Below the pieces are notes generated by a model. The model had not been told where the DNA came from and ran no database searches. It saw only the letters and a program-made list of their open reading frames with translations. From assembly GCA_949358305.1 (NCBI GenBank), contig OX442314.1:32545608-32609607 (forward strand): 64,000 nucleotides of DNA, written 5' to 3'. The position numbers and the translations under genes were made by a program. Shown here piece by piece: positions 52,035 through 63,617 of this stretch. The DNA comes from Strigamia acuminata. Lineage: Eukaryota > Arthropoda > Chilopoda > Geophilomorpha > Linotaeniidae. Each line of letters begins with the position of its first letter. Position 1 is the stretch's first letter.

Positions 52035-54358
52035 TCACGGCAATCTACCGGCGCCGGCTTCGTGGAGTTGGAAACAATTGCGGTAGCGTGGGCGACATAG
52101 GTGGGTCCGGCAGGGAGCGCACCAGAAACTGCTCTCGTGGCGTTCTTTGTGGACCTCGCGACACACCACGCATCGACAACTTTTCCCCGCGCGCTCCATT
52201 CGATGGACGACGGGTCCAGTAGGTAGGGCCGCGCGCGAGGCCGTGGTCGTCGTCCTCGTCCTCTCCCGAGCCAAGAGTTGAGCGACAAGTGCCCTTCGGA
52301 ATTGTAATTGCGATCGATCGCCGCGCGCGGGGGCTGTGACTTCGCGCATGTTGATTCGGGCGTTGACACACACTGCGGGGAATAAATGGAAAACGACGAG
52401 TCGAGATTAAGATTGTAACGATAACAATAATGATAATAATCAGAGATTGGGGCCTTGATCCCACCTTGATTCAGCTTTTGAAAGAAGAAGTATCGGTGCC
52501 AATAACTGGACCGGCGTCCGATGTGGAATGAGGAGACGAGTCGGTTCAAGACGTCTACCCAATGAAAATTTTCGATGTAGGACAGTGCGGGCGCCGGACA
52601 TGCAATATCCACGTTCCTGCCACCGATACGACGCAAGACACGGCCGGCCGCTGACAGTGGGTCGACGTTCGTACTGAGCAAACTCACGGTGGTTGTGTCT
52701 CGCCACGCAGTGAGCACCAACCGACCGTTTTGTCGTTGTATGAAATCGCCTACAAAAAAAAAAAAAATGAGAGAGATAGATAGATAGATAGAATAAAAAT
52801 TAATAATTGAATGAATCAAACGCGCGTTCACGTCCGAGCAAATGCGTTACCTCTCCGGTTGCCTTGATATCGTCTGAGTGTCGAAAAATCTGATGGCATC
52901 TGGGCCGAATTGGCCCGCAGCGTCCCCACGGCCATGGTGTTGTGGCGGGTGAAGAGGTGTTCGAATAACACGGCGGACGAAAATCGATTATCGCAGGCGA
53001 TAGTGTACCCCATGCCGAGATAGTGTCTGGCCACGTATACGACGATGCGTCCGAGGACACTACCCGGATACCTAGCAAGTTTGGAGTAAAGCAATCCGAG
53101 GTGAAATAGAAAAGACAATGAATTGACTCACTCTGGTTCCGGCTCTTCGTCCGGGTCAAAATACATCTTGGTGCGCTTACCCAAGTGCACCTCGTCGTTC
53201 AGCACGTAGCCGGTGCCCGCTTCGCACAACGTGAAAAGTTCAAATCCCCATTTGATGGGTTTGGCCGGTTGGAAGACCTGGAAGAAATTTGCCGAACGAA
53301 TGAACAAATGTAGACAACTGGATGAATAAATAAATGTACGCACTTTTATCTTTGATCGACCTCGAAAGGCGATCATCGACTCGTCAATGCAGAGCGTCGT
53401 CCTTGGTTGCCGACATGCGCGGAAGCGTTTGTTGACCAGGTCGGCGAACAAGCGAACTTTCATCGCGCGGTCGTCCTGTTCGCGTTCTTTCAAAAATGAC
53501 ACCCTTTCCGCCGTTGTGCTGCCGCCATCGGGGCCGCGTGCAGAGCCGGTAACGTGCAACCGTTGGTAGGACGGTTGCGTGCCGTAATGAAGGTACCGCG
53601 AAATCTCCTGAAACCTCTTGTGTGTCATGGCTCGCCCAACGGCCGGTGCACCGAGATCACCGACGTTGCTGCTCGACCAGTAGTGTCGCAATTCGGGTTG
53701 TTTGTTGTAGCCGGCCAAGACGTGGATCCCTAGATATACATAAAACTCATCGAGCGTTAGAGGGCGGACCCGCGCGCGCGCCCTTGTCGCTGTCCCTCTC
53801 GGTTGTGGCGGGTGTTGCGGTCGAGACGGAAGTCGGGGCTGTCGCCCGGCGGCCAGCTCGGCTGCCCTTCTGTCGGCCGCGGTGATACACACTCTCAAAA
53901 CACTGCGTTGTGGTCCGTGTGCTCCAGCGCCACTACCGCAAGCCACGGCGACCAACGTCCTTTGTCTAGTTCTCGGACCTCGTGGTCGTTGCATCGAACG
54001 CGTCTAAAACGAAAAACATGTATATTATACGAACAATCGACCAAAAACGCGTCTGAGAACCCCCGTGAACGACGTGTGCAACGTGTGCGTCAACTTTTCC
54101 CAACACCTGTACTCGCGTTCTTCCCACTTCTTTCTCCTGCTTCGCCTCTCTCCGGATGGCCCGGTTCGTCGCCGTCACGGTGAAGCGGGCCGCCTCGCCG
54201 AAGAGTTCCTCGAAATAGTCGAATTCCGAGCTGGTAGCCACGCATCGGCCGCGATAGCCGGGTGTTTCGCCGTCGAATCCGACGTCCTGTCGGTACCGCG
54301 TCGTCGTGGCGGCCCATACGCGCGTGTCGTTGGGCGTTTTTGGAAAACCGTCCGTCAT
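52035..54358 (-). CDS. piggyBac-type transposase, six exons, 633 residues
   Basis: Exons 54358-54107, 54003-53344, 53277-53132, 53071-52851, 52749-52465 and 52372-52035 join with no phase conflict. DNA cut-and-paste transposases of this family use a DDD triad; the candidates here are D291 (CIDESMIAFRGR), D380 (YTIACDNRFSS) and D492 (HWVDVLNRL). Also present: the early DEFYVYLGIHVLAGYNKQPELRHYW block, WRDTTTVSLLSTN, a CP-x-P...Y-IEN motif, RRSSYWHRYFF, and a C-terminal cysteine-rich domain (CRCVVC, WCAPC, LCRPRYRNC) as used to bind transposon ends. Length is within the usual range. Nothing is broken. Five introns are unusual for an active element and suggest a domesticated gene or a spliced autonomous one. 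I did not find inverted repeats with TTAA right next to it. Confidence 0.88.
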
Positions 54359-55497
54359 GGACCTAGGCAAAACAAAACAAAACAAAAAAACAAAAAATAA
54401 AACAAAAAAAAAGTAAAGTAAAGTAAAGTAAAGTAAAGTAAAGTAAAGTAAAGTAAAGTAAAGTAAAGTAAAGTAAAATAAGTACGGACGAACGAGAAAA
54501 TTTTGCAGTGGAAATAGCGCGGGTGGCTATTTGCATTGGTATTTCAGGGAAAATAGGATGCAGGATATTCCCACGATATGTATATGCATTATTGCGACAA
54601 CATTTGGTGCACCTTTCTTCGCGATTTACCAGAGTCGGTCGAGTAGATCTTTTAACAAACCTCCGAGAAGGGTTGGACACGGGTATCTGATAATAGGGGG
54701 TTCGGGTTTGCAAATAACGCGCGGTCATTAAATGGCGCGCGGGTTGGTGCGCGTGTGCAGCGCGGATGAACGTGATCGTTGTCACGTGCTGGGAACGTGA
54801 TTAAAGGGGAAGCAATGGCACACGTGTTATCCTCCCTTCCCACTTGAAATACCGATGCGTTTTAAATTTCATCACGGGTTTAAATGGTAAATGATGCCAA
54901 TCTTCATTTAAATTTAGAGTAAAATACAAATTATGTTAGCTTTTGAATGCAACTGGTGAAAATATCTACCCACGCTATTTTCGTCAAATATTTCTCTCGA
55001 AATATCTGTGGGAGCAAGATGGTGACAATTACACCGCTTGTGGTTCCCGTCTGTGTCCGTCCGCAAACATGGCGCTCGCTCGTCGACATACCTGCTTAAT
55101 TCGATGGATAGGCCGGTTGATAGACCGGTTGATTCAATTTTCTTCCTCTTTTTCTCGCTGGAAAAGTACTTGGCAGTTGACCAACTACTCGCTGCCACGC
55201 CGTCGTCGTGCGAACGCGTGTAGGATGAACCGAGGAATGATGGGAAACCACGGGGCTTTCACAAGGCTCGCGCGAACGAGAGGCGAGTATGGAAATCGGA
55301 CGCGCGTGTATATAATCAACCGCGCGTGCGTGTGCAATTTTACACAACAACAATTTATGTGCTGAAAATTTTGTTAAACGCATGGATAAATAAATAAACG
55401 AAAGAAAAACAATGCGAAACGGGGTGCGTGTTTGTTTATTCGAAACCGCAAATGAAAAATAAAAAATAGAAAAGAAAATCTGACAAACTGTGCCGTT
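54359..55497. other. intergenic with (AAAGT)n array
   Basis: An AAAGT pentanucleotide array at about 54411-54478, then CG-rich DNA without a supported gene. It separates the transposase promoter side from the 3' end of ZF-c. Confidence 0.5.
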
Positions 55498-58400
55498 TCA
55501 CGGACTGGCACGCGTGTCTTTCAAATCGTCAACAAAATACCGCGGGCGATCCACATTAGCCAGGAAAAAGTCTGCGTGGTCCCGATCGATGTCCTCCATC
55601 TTAGAGATCAATCGGGTCAGAAATTCGGGAATTGCAACCGCTGTCATGAACGTTTCAATTCCGTCTGGTCCCCACGTCTGCGCATACTGTGTTTTTATGG
55701 GCAGGTCCGTGCTTATTTTCTTTATAATAGAATGAGCAAAACGTTTGCACTGAAATGTAAATGAGCAAAATTCAATCGAACGAAAGAAAAGAACAAACAA
55801 ACAAACAAACAAACAAACAAACAAACAAACAAACAAACAAAAACATATAAAAATAATAAAAAATCTATAGTCTGTACCAGTTCTTCGTCTTGGATCAGTA
55901 AATCGTGTCGGTCGGTCGACATGGACGATCGCTTCGGGGCACCTTTGTCAAAGAGGTTCATTCGCCAACTTTTAAGCTTTCCATTGAGCACGTCTGCGAC
56001 GTGTTGGAAGCAGATGTTGAAGTGTTTGGTGAGATTTTGCTCAATCGAGTAAGTGGAGTACCTGTGTGAAATAATTAAAACTAGTTTAGCAAAAAATGAA
56101 CAAGCGAATTAGACTACGGTGTGGCCAAAAAAATTATAGTTAATTACAGAATAAAATGAAAGAAAACACTCACCGCAGTTTCGTGATAGGAGCGGGAGGA
56201 ATTTTACGACAACCGCTACAAAAGAACTTGGTGTAGCTTTTCCGGTTGGTCCATGTCCGCCCCACACATTCTTCGTGTACCGAAGAGGAACACGATTTGC
56301 AACTCAGTCGCGGACTAGTCGACTCCGCGCAGTAAACACTGTCGCATTTGCTTCCCGTGATGTCTCGTTTCTCGCGATACAAGGCTGTCTGAAATTTCAG
56401 TCAAACACAAACCACCAAATTAATGAGAGCAGCGGAAAGGATCCCTTTCCTTTACCTTGAACGGATCCGGTTTGTCATTGTCCGGCGACGACGACGACGA
56501 CGATGGCGACGACTTTGTAGTGGGAGTCGGCCCGCGTCCACGTATTTGTTTAGCCTCACGTTCGCGTTTGCTCTTCGCAATGCTAGCGATTAGACCGCAA
56601 TCGCGCTTCATCCCGCGTCCAGGAGCGGTGCCGCGACCATGTCCGACGCGACCGCCGTCGTTTCCACCGTTTCCATCGCCTTCGCCTTCGCCTTCGTCTT
56701 CGTCTTCGCCTTCGTCTTCGTCGTCTTCGATGTCGCTACTGTCGTCGTCGTCGGGTCGTGTCTTCCCGAACAAAAACTTTAGGGCCCGAGCTTGTCGATT
56801 CAAATCGATGGGTTGCTGAAATAAAACAAACAAACAAACAGACGGACAATCGATCAGTCTAGTTGCCCGGGCAGGTCCTTGGGGCGAGACACTCACGTTC
56901 TTCTCCCATTGCGTGTATCCTTCTCGCAACAACTTCATGGTCTTTGGTGTTACCACGATTGCCTAGAGAGAAAATGTCAATGACAAATAAACCGAATTGT
57001 TTTTCCCTCACCTCGTCACCCTTCTTCTTCTTCTCGTTCCCTTGCTGTTGTCGAGCACCACTGTGGTGGGGAGGGGTATCACCTCCTCTCTTCGTGCCCT
57101 TCCCACTTAGCTTCAGAAATGTGGGCAGTACGTCGAATCTGTGTGTCTCTCGCAAATGATATTGCATATTTTCTGATCGTGTGTTGCATAAAGGACAGTC
57201 GTCCGCCTTCTTCCTCGTTAACATCAGTGCCTGTTGAAGAAGAGATGAACGATTGAGATGATCACATCAATGAAAATGGGGGAAAAAAAAAATAAAATAA
57301 ATAAAAAAAATAAATAAATAAATAAATAAATAAATTAAATTAATAAATAAGTAAATAAACAAACAAATAAATAAAGAAATACAGTGTAAGCTATGTAGCC
57401 CGGATGTAGGATGGGGCCCAGAAATTTGTCCAGTCCAGGCGATGTTCGTTCTGTAGGGTGTGTACACCTTTTTTTATTTATTTATTTTTTTTATTTTAGT
57501 GTTTTTGTTTTTGTTTTTTTTCTAATTTATTTCATTGGAAAATCGACATTTTTTATTTTTGTCCGAACCACACGGTAATTTTTTCCTTATATGGGATGCA
57601 CCGCTTTGCCCGGAATCCGGAAAGGGAAGTCGTCCAAACCAAAGAGTAAATCTAGCATCGCTCCTTATTGGTTGGGCCCGGGCCCGGACAAAATTGTCCG
57701 GACCACGTAGTTGTCCGGACGGTGTTATGTCCGAGCTACGCAGCTTACATTGTAAATAAAGGCGAACAAACGAATCGCGCGCGTACGCGCTAGGAAATAC
57801 CCGACAAAAGTTCTCAAAGTTGCCAACGTGATTGCGCAACAACTCCCTGGCCGGTTTGATTTTTCCAACGTTGTGCATATGCCGCCAGTGATTACATATG
57901 TCGGCTTTGGGGCCCTTCGGGACTTGGTTTGAGTCGGGACACAACCAACACACCCCATTTCTCGTATCGATGACAGGTTTGTCCTAAACGAGAAAGATGA
58001 TTGAACGAACAAACGAACGAACGAATGAGCTGATTGATTGTCGTCGTTGTTACCTTAAGGTGGTCGTAGGACGACCAAATAGCCTGTTGCGACGCACTAG
58101 TGGTCACGCGTTGCGATGTACTTGCGGTCATGTGTTGCGATGTACTGGCGGTCGTGAGTCTTTCTTCGATTACACTCAACCTTTGATTAAGGGTGCGTAA
58201 TTCTTCCGCAATTTGTGTGTATTTAGTCCCACGTCCCTCTTCTTGCTGGTACAAGAAATCTACGCGTGTTTTTAGAACCGTTACATCCTCTGTTCTCGGC
58301 ATCGTCGACGTGAGTCTGCCGTCATCGAGTCTAGTGGGGGGGGGGGGAGGAATAAAAAAATAAATAAACGATTAAATAGAATAACAAATAAATCATCGCG

Positions 58401-59070
58401 AGTTACTAGCATCGAGCGCCAAAAAAAAAAAAAAAAAACGGATCGCAATTCGCACGCTTTGAGCCGCGCGTTATATGCGCGCGCTATAGATGTAAACCGC
58501 GCGATAACTTCTTCGGTGCGATTCAAATCAAACAATTTGCGTTTCTACTCACCGTTCTTGTTTTTCTTGTAGTTTGTCTGCATCGGGTGCCTCGTTGTCC
58601 TCGAATAAAATAAGACTTTTGTTCAGATTCGCCCACTCGTCATCTTCTCTTGTCAAAATTTTCGTTGCCTCGGCTTCATCATTTTTGGTTGTGGTTTTCT
58701 CCAATTTGTCGCCCACTTCCATCAAAATTTGCACCTTCTCGGCACCATTCTCCGTCGAGGATCTTATCGTCTCGTCGTCCTTTTTCGTCAAAACGCGCGT
58801 CTTCTTGACGCCTTTTTTCGTCCGATTTTTCCGGTCATCTTCGTCGTTGCTTCTTCTTTGTGTTCTCGTTTCGGAATCGCTGTCGTCGTCATCTCTGTGC
58901 TGGATATCCATCTCGTCGACCAACTGGCTATCCGAGTACACCGACACCTGACTATCTATCGGTTGACCATCTATATCCGATCTCTGGCTGTCGGTCGTAT
59001 TCCATTTCTTCGTTCCCTTTAACTTCTTCCTCGCTACCTTCTGGTTTTTTTTCTTTTTCTGTTTCTCCAT
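55498..59070 (-). CDS. large twin zinc-finger protein with PHD/RING-like cluster (ZF-c), 757 residues
   Basis: Nine exons join in consistent phase: 59070-58553, 58330-58054, 57983-57801, 57230-57012, 56962-56897, 56815-56456, 56388-56174, 56061-55878, 55749-55498. Domains in order: very charged N-terminus; short coiled coil; finger 1 C277, C280, H297, H300/H302; finger 2 CPLC at 338-341 with H351 and H356; helical block (KTMKLLREGYTQWEKN, then ARALKFLFGK); acidic and Ser-rich linker 435-540; a cysteine-histidine cluster at about 556-590 (CDSVYC, SCKSC, VHEEC, FFCSGC) like a PHD or RING finger; a novel C-terminal helical domain. The fingers, the intron before finger 2 and the split helical block match ZF-b. 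The exon before the start is non-coding, probably ending at 59485. Donor 57801/57800 (gtattt) was chosen over a stronger one inside an inserted element because only it keeps frame. Chromatin or nucleic-acid binding is inferred. Confidence 0.65.
55793..55845. repeat. (CAAA)n microsatellite in ZF-c intron
   Basis: About 12 CAAA units; read on the coding strand it is TTTG, near the acceptor of the last exon. Confidence 0.95.
57375..57768. mobile_element. non-autonomous inverted-repeat element in a ZF-c intron
   Basis: The left end TACAGTGTAAGCTATGTAGC and the reverse complement of the right end, TACAATGTAAGCTGCGTAGC, are imperfect terminal inverted repeats. Inside, GGCCCGGGCCCGGACA and TTGTCCGGAC palindromes occur. 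No exact target duplication was found (AATAAAG on both sides is suggestive). It contains no protein gene. Confidence 0.5.
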
Positions 59071-60149
59071 TTTTTTTTCCAGTCCGCACACCTGTACAGA
59101 AATTCACATTTCGTCAATAAGCGTATGCGCATATCTCTCTCCTTCTATTACTATTATTATTATTATTACTATTATTATCACTATTATTGCTTTTACCGGT
59201 ATTACTATTATTATTATTATTGTTATTGTCAAGTGAATAAATGAGCGAACAAATCGGTAAACAATGGCGGTTATTGTGTTACAATACGGGGTTTCCCCGC
59301 CCGTGCTCGCATCGTGTTTTCACTCGTTTATCCCCGACCGCCTGTTTAGTCGTTTGTTTGTTTCCCTGTCTATCCATCTATCTATCTATCTATCTATCTG
59401 TCAGTCAGTCAGTCAGTCAGTCAGTCAGTCAGTCGGCTAAATTAAAATATGGTGGTCGGGGAAACCGACTATTTTCTCACCTTGCAGATAAAACGCTCGA
59501 ACGTATCGATACACACGCGTGTTTCACGAAATGGAGTGTGGCGCAATAGATAAAAATCTTTCTTCCTTTTTTTGTTGCGCGTCGTGATACCTTGACGTAA
59601 CTGCGACAACGTGAATAGGTGGGGAGAGGGATTTTGGTACTGTAAGTAGTGCGAGTGTCTATTTTCAAACAAACGAGCGAGTGGAGAGACGATTCACGCA
59701 TTCACTCGACCGCCCGCCCGTGCGCGTGCGTACATTACATTAGCATGTGCACACGCGCACGGGCGGGAGACCCCGTGCATCGCCATCACTTTTTAATTTT
59801 TAACAAGCATGCGAGGTGGTCTTCATTGCGTTGTGTGAGTTTTCTGGACCAAACTCGACGTGTGTAATTGACCAATTTGTTTTATTTTCACACAACGAAC
59901 AGACGAATGAAGAAACAAACAAAGAAAGAAGCGGCATTCATTTAACACATACTTTGTCATTGTTTTGGCATTTTTGGCACGTCGAGACAGACTTAATCAC
60001 GCCGTGCAGTTTCAAACTCTGTTTGGTTTTGTTTGGTTTGGGTTTTTCTTCCCCCCCCCCCTCTCCCCTACGTTTTATTTGCATCTACAAGTATTTGCTT
60101 CTCATTAAATTACGTTTATTCATTTTCTCTTTCTTTCCAAATGGATAAA
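59071..60149. other. 5' region of ZF-c and simple repeats
   Basis: Includes (ATT)n at 59146-59230, TCTA and GTCA arrays at 59376-59435 and a non-coding exon candidate ending at 59485 (minus). No coding gene supported. Confidence 0.45.
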
Positions 60150-60239
60150 CAGAAGACCTCGGCTAGACGCGTGTACCCGGCGCGTTGTTACTACGCGCGC
60201 GACCGAAGTGACTGGCCCAGCGTCTTGACCAATTATTAA
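60141..60239 (+). CDS. possible 32-codon protein
   Basis: ATG after a pyrimidine-rich stretch (ctctttctttccaa) opens MDKQKTSARRVYPARCYYAR and ends VLTNY with TAA. Too short to judge; it could also be a terminal exon beginning at AAGACC after taaacag. Confidence 0.25.
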   Translation: MDKQKTSARRVYPARCYYARDRSDWPSVLTNY

Positions 60240-61250
60240 TTCAAATGTTAATTTTTTATTTCGCTCTTCTTCTACCAACTGTCTTGCGCCGAGACCGCCG
60301 GTGTAGAGGCAGTGGCATCGCGCGCGGATTTGGTCGGACAGGATTGTCGCGGCCATCCGCTTCGCGTTTATGTTGGAGGACCTAAACTCGTGGCGGTCGG
60401 TATGGTGGCGGAATCGACCACGGTGGCGGAATCGACCACGGTGGCGTGCAGGGAGATGGAGATGGAGGAGCCCCGAAACCATCCGAGAAGCTTTGCGTGC
60501 AGTGGCGGCGGCCACCTCGGTGGCCACCGCAATCGAATGCGTCGTTGGATTTGTCAATTTTTTTCTATTTTCATTCCAATTTTTACTCCAATTTTTTTAT
60601 TCAATTTCTATTACAATTTTCATTCGATTTTTATTCAATTTTTGTTTCAATCTTTATTCAATTTTTATTCAGATTTTCTCTCTAATTTTCGATTTGTTTT
60701 GTTTGTCTGTTTTGTTAAATAGAAAAATAAAATAAAATAAACAAATCTTTGGATTTTTTATGTGGGCGTGTTTGAGTGGCGGTGGAGAAAATGGGATTAT
60801 CTAGACCAAAAGAGAGAACAACGTGAGCACCCTGTTTGGTTACGTAATTGCTAGGGGCCACGCACATTCCAAGAAGGAGGGTAATAAAGAAAGGTCGTGT
60901 AAAGGCGATAAAAAAGGTAGACGTTTTGTTCCGCAACATCGCCCAAACGATAGAATAAACAAGCGGACGGATGGGCAGGGAGAAGAAAAGCACGCGCGCG
61001 ATCAAACGCGGTGGGTAAAATGTCAGTTGATTCTATTAGTCAGTCCTGGTCGAGGAGCATGCTGTCTTTAACGATTGAATCGAGGATGGCACAAAGGAGA
61101 TTCCGTACCTTGTGTGAGACAAGGTCTCCCATTGAAATCTGAAAATTTAAATCTGCAGTGGTGCGCCCCTGTCGGTTGAGCGAACGATTGAGACGAGTGG
61201 TCGAGGTTATCCGCAGCAGCCAACTATTGTTTATTTTTTAACACACATCC
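60240..61250. other. intergenic
   Basis: A tandem pair of an 18-bp unit (GTGGCGGAATCGACCACG) lies at about 60407-60442; AATTTTTATTCA-type repeats at 60560-60680. Alanine-rich coding potential on the minus strand at 60470-60560 resembles the gene at 46672 only weakly. No gene supported. Confidence 0.4.
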
Positions 61251-61259
61251 ATGTCTGCC

Positions 61260-61600
61260 CCTATTCATTGCGACGCGTCTAACCGACACATTTGGTTGGC
61301 CGGTGACTGCGCAACGCAGCGAGTCTGGGACATGAGACCAGACAGACACCGAAACCCTCCGGATCCCCGCGAAGGTCCGAAACGAACGGTTTGGAAGTGC
61401 TCGTGAATCTGGCGAACGCGGTGATATGAATTCGCGTCATTTAGGACGATGCGACGCGCACCGAGAGATGAAATTTAAATCGTAAACCGATCGAAACGTT
61501 TACGATCTTCGTTTCACACAACACCTAATACGACAATGCAATTAATGGTTGGAGTACACGATGTGAAATTAATTTCACGAATCGGGGAATCAATTTCTAT
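61260..61600 (-). repeat. composite repeat, inverted copy
   Basis: Read on the minus strand it carries the module ending TTTAAATTTCATCTCTCG, CCTTCGCGGGGATCCGGAGGG-like hairpin sequence near 61350-61372 and GGTTTCGGTGTCTG. It shows that the repeat is present in both orientations and is not limited to the 14-37 kb block. Confidence 0.5.
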
Positions 61601-61654
61601 TTTCTTCTCTCTACGTATCATTTTTATCCTGTAGTCTTTGTGCGTCTTTTCGTT

Positions 61655-61880
61655 TTTTCCTTGAAATCAGGTTTTCGTGAAACCTGATCCTGGGGTTATC
61701 CATGCGTCACATCCGTCTGGTAGGTTATTTTTTCCTCGAAATCAGGTTTTCGTGAAACCTGACCCTGGGGTTATCCACGCGTCACATCTGACCGGTATGT
61801 TGTTTTTTTCTTCGAAATCAGGTTTTCGTGAAACTTGATCCTGGGGTTATTCACGCGTCACATCCGCCCGGTAGGTTCAC
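61655..61880 (+). repeat. three tandem repeats of about 75 bp with a hairpin each
   Basis: Each unit holds TCAGGTTT-TCGTG-AAACCTGA (third copy has one change, AAACTTGA), then CTGGGGTTATYCAYGCGTCA and a CCGGTAGGTT end. Hairpins begin at 61668, 61742 and 61818. The 8-bp stem with a five-base loop is kept while bases between units vary. Confidence 0.75.
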
Positions 61881-62242
61881 GACGCGCGATCACGAGATAA
61901 TATTGTTTGCCGACGCGCGCATCATATTCGAGCGTGCGTGTAGCCCGTTCCCCGCGATCACATTGCGACGCAAAGTCGTCCACGACTCCAATATGCATCC
62001 GCGCGTGGTCGCGCTGCAATACGGAATGCGCTCACGACTCCAATGCACGGTTTTTGGGCGTTTATTAAACATTTTTTGACGTTATTACGTGTGATCGCGC
62101 GTATATTTTGTTGACGAGAAAGAAAAAAAAAAAATTCCTCAAAAGCCGGACCAAGGTTTCGATACAGTACGCTAATTTATCTTTTATTTTTGCAATGTGT
62201 GCGCGTCCAATACAAGCATAAAACTAGCGCGAGAATACCGCG

Positions 62243-62437
62243 ATGGACGACCGATCGCAACTGCCGTTCCGCATGGCGTTTGTCCATCTCCCGACCTGGA
62301 AGGAGAGAAAAATAGAACGCCAATTCGGTCTCAGTCCTGCCAACGGGACCCGACAGTCAGTGGCTAAAAAGCACACCAGACAACAGGTGATACACGAAAT
62401 CAACGACAGGTGTCCCAAACTTTTCACACAATCATGA
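62243..62437 (+). CDS. small basic protein, 64 residues
   Basis: A clean single-exon frame: MDDRSQLPFRMAFVHLPTW, then a Lys/Arg/Gln-rich helix-like end. No known motif, no paralogue in the window. AATAAT/ATTTATTTATT follow. It may be a real small gene or chance. Confidence 0.3.
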   Translation: MDDRSQLPFRMAFVHLPTWKERKIERQFGLSPANGTRQSVAKKHTRQQVIHEINDRCPKLFTQS

Positions 62438-62603
62438 TTGTTCCACAAAGCCGAACCGAACACGACAAATAATTTAACAAACAAACAGTAATAACAACGA
62501 TGTTAAACCACTTGTTTGATGATGAAATTGTACGACAACTACTATTTATTTATTTAATTAAAACATAACAACACACGAAAGAAGAAATAAAGAAAAAGAA
62601 AAA

Positions 62604-62698
62604 AATAAAATAAAATTAAATAAAATAAAATAAAATAAAATAAAATAAAATAAAATAAAATAAAATAAAATAAAATAAAATAAAATAAAATAAAAAAT
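62604..62698. repeat. (ATAAA)n pentanucleotide array
   Basis: About 17 units just beyond the stop of the minus-strand gene at 62712. Confidence 0.95.
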
Positions 62699-62711
62699 TC
62701 GAATGATCTGT

Positions 62712-63584
62712 CTAGTCGACATTGTCATCGTCATCATCTTCACCATCGTCACTATCACCATCGTCACTATCACCATCGTCACTATCAACATCGTCATCGT
62801 CACCGTCGTCGTCATCATCAATTACCCTCTGAAAAGAAAGAAAAAATAAGAGAAACAATCAAAAAAGGTGGATGCGCACCAAACATGTTTACCGGTTGGC
62901 AGACCCGTTGCTGAAACTTGTACAGCGATTCGACAGACTTGATCGAAGTCAACGCCATCAAATCGACACACTGAAAATTAGCAAACAAAAATGAATGTAC
63001 ATGAAAGGTCGAAAAGTGGTCGCGCGCGTCATCGTGCGTTTTATTCTTACCTTGCCAGACAATTTCTTTAACACGGATTCGACCGTGTCCGCCGCAATAG
63101 ACGATAAAAGAATGCCACCATCGCGCGTTTTCTCGGCGACCGGTTCGACATCATCCCGCTCCCGCTGCTCCCGTTCCCCTGATCTCGCCTCCGCCACCTC
63201 CACTTCACCCATAGCCACTTCAACTTCCGCTTCCACTCCATCCACGTCCACCTCTCTATCCTCCTCAGTTATCTCCACCTCCACTTCCATATCATACACA
63301 TCTGTATCGACCCAGTCCAGGTCGCTTTCCATCCGCTTCAACTTCTTCTCCATTGATCTCAACCGACCTATCATCTCCTTCCTGCCACGCCACCTCCAAC
63401 CCATGTACTCTTCGATCCTCTCAATTCGTTTGGTTGTCCCCGTGAATCTCTTTGCTAGAGTCCACGCGATCTGCCTGGCTTTTTTCACCGCCCCCGCCAC
63501 CGTCTTTTTCTCGCGCTGCGGCGGTGGCAGCAGTGGCGACGCCTCTCCTCGACACGACTTGAAAGAGAGAAAAAAGACAAACGG

Positions 63585-63617
<33 letters not shown>

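Noticed and set aside
57522-57800. Continuation of the ZF-c finger exon to a stop at 57522
   Set aside because: The extension reads into the inserted inverted-repeat element and loses the family pattern; splicing at 57801 restores it.
60120-60557. Alanine/arginine-rich minus-strand frame resembling the gene at 46672
   Set aside because: Similarity is limited to a short alanine-rich stretch, there is no acceptor or first exon, and a proline-rich alternative frame is equally open.
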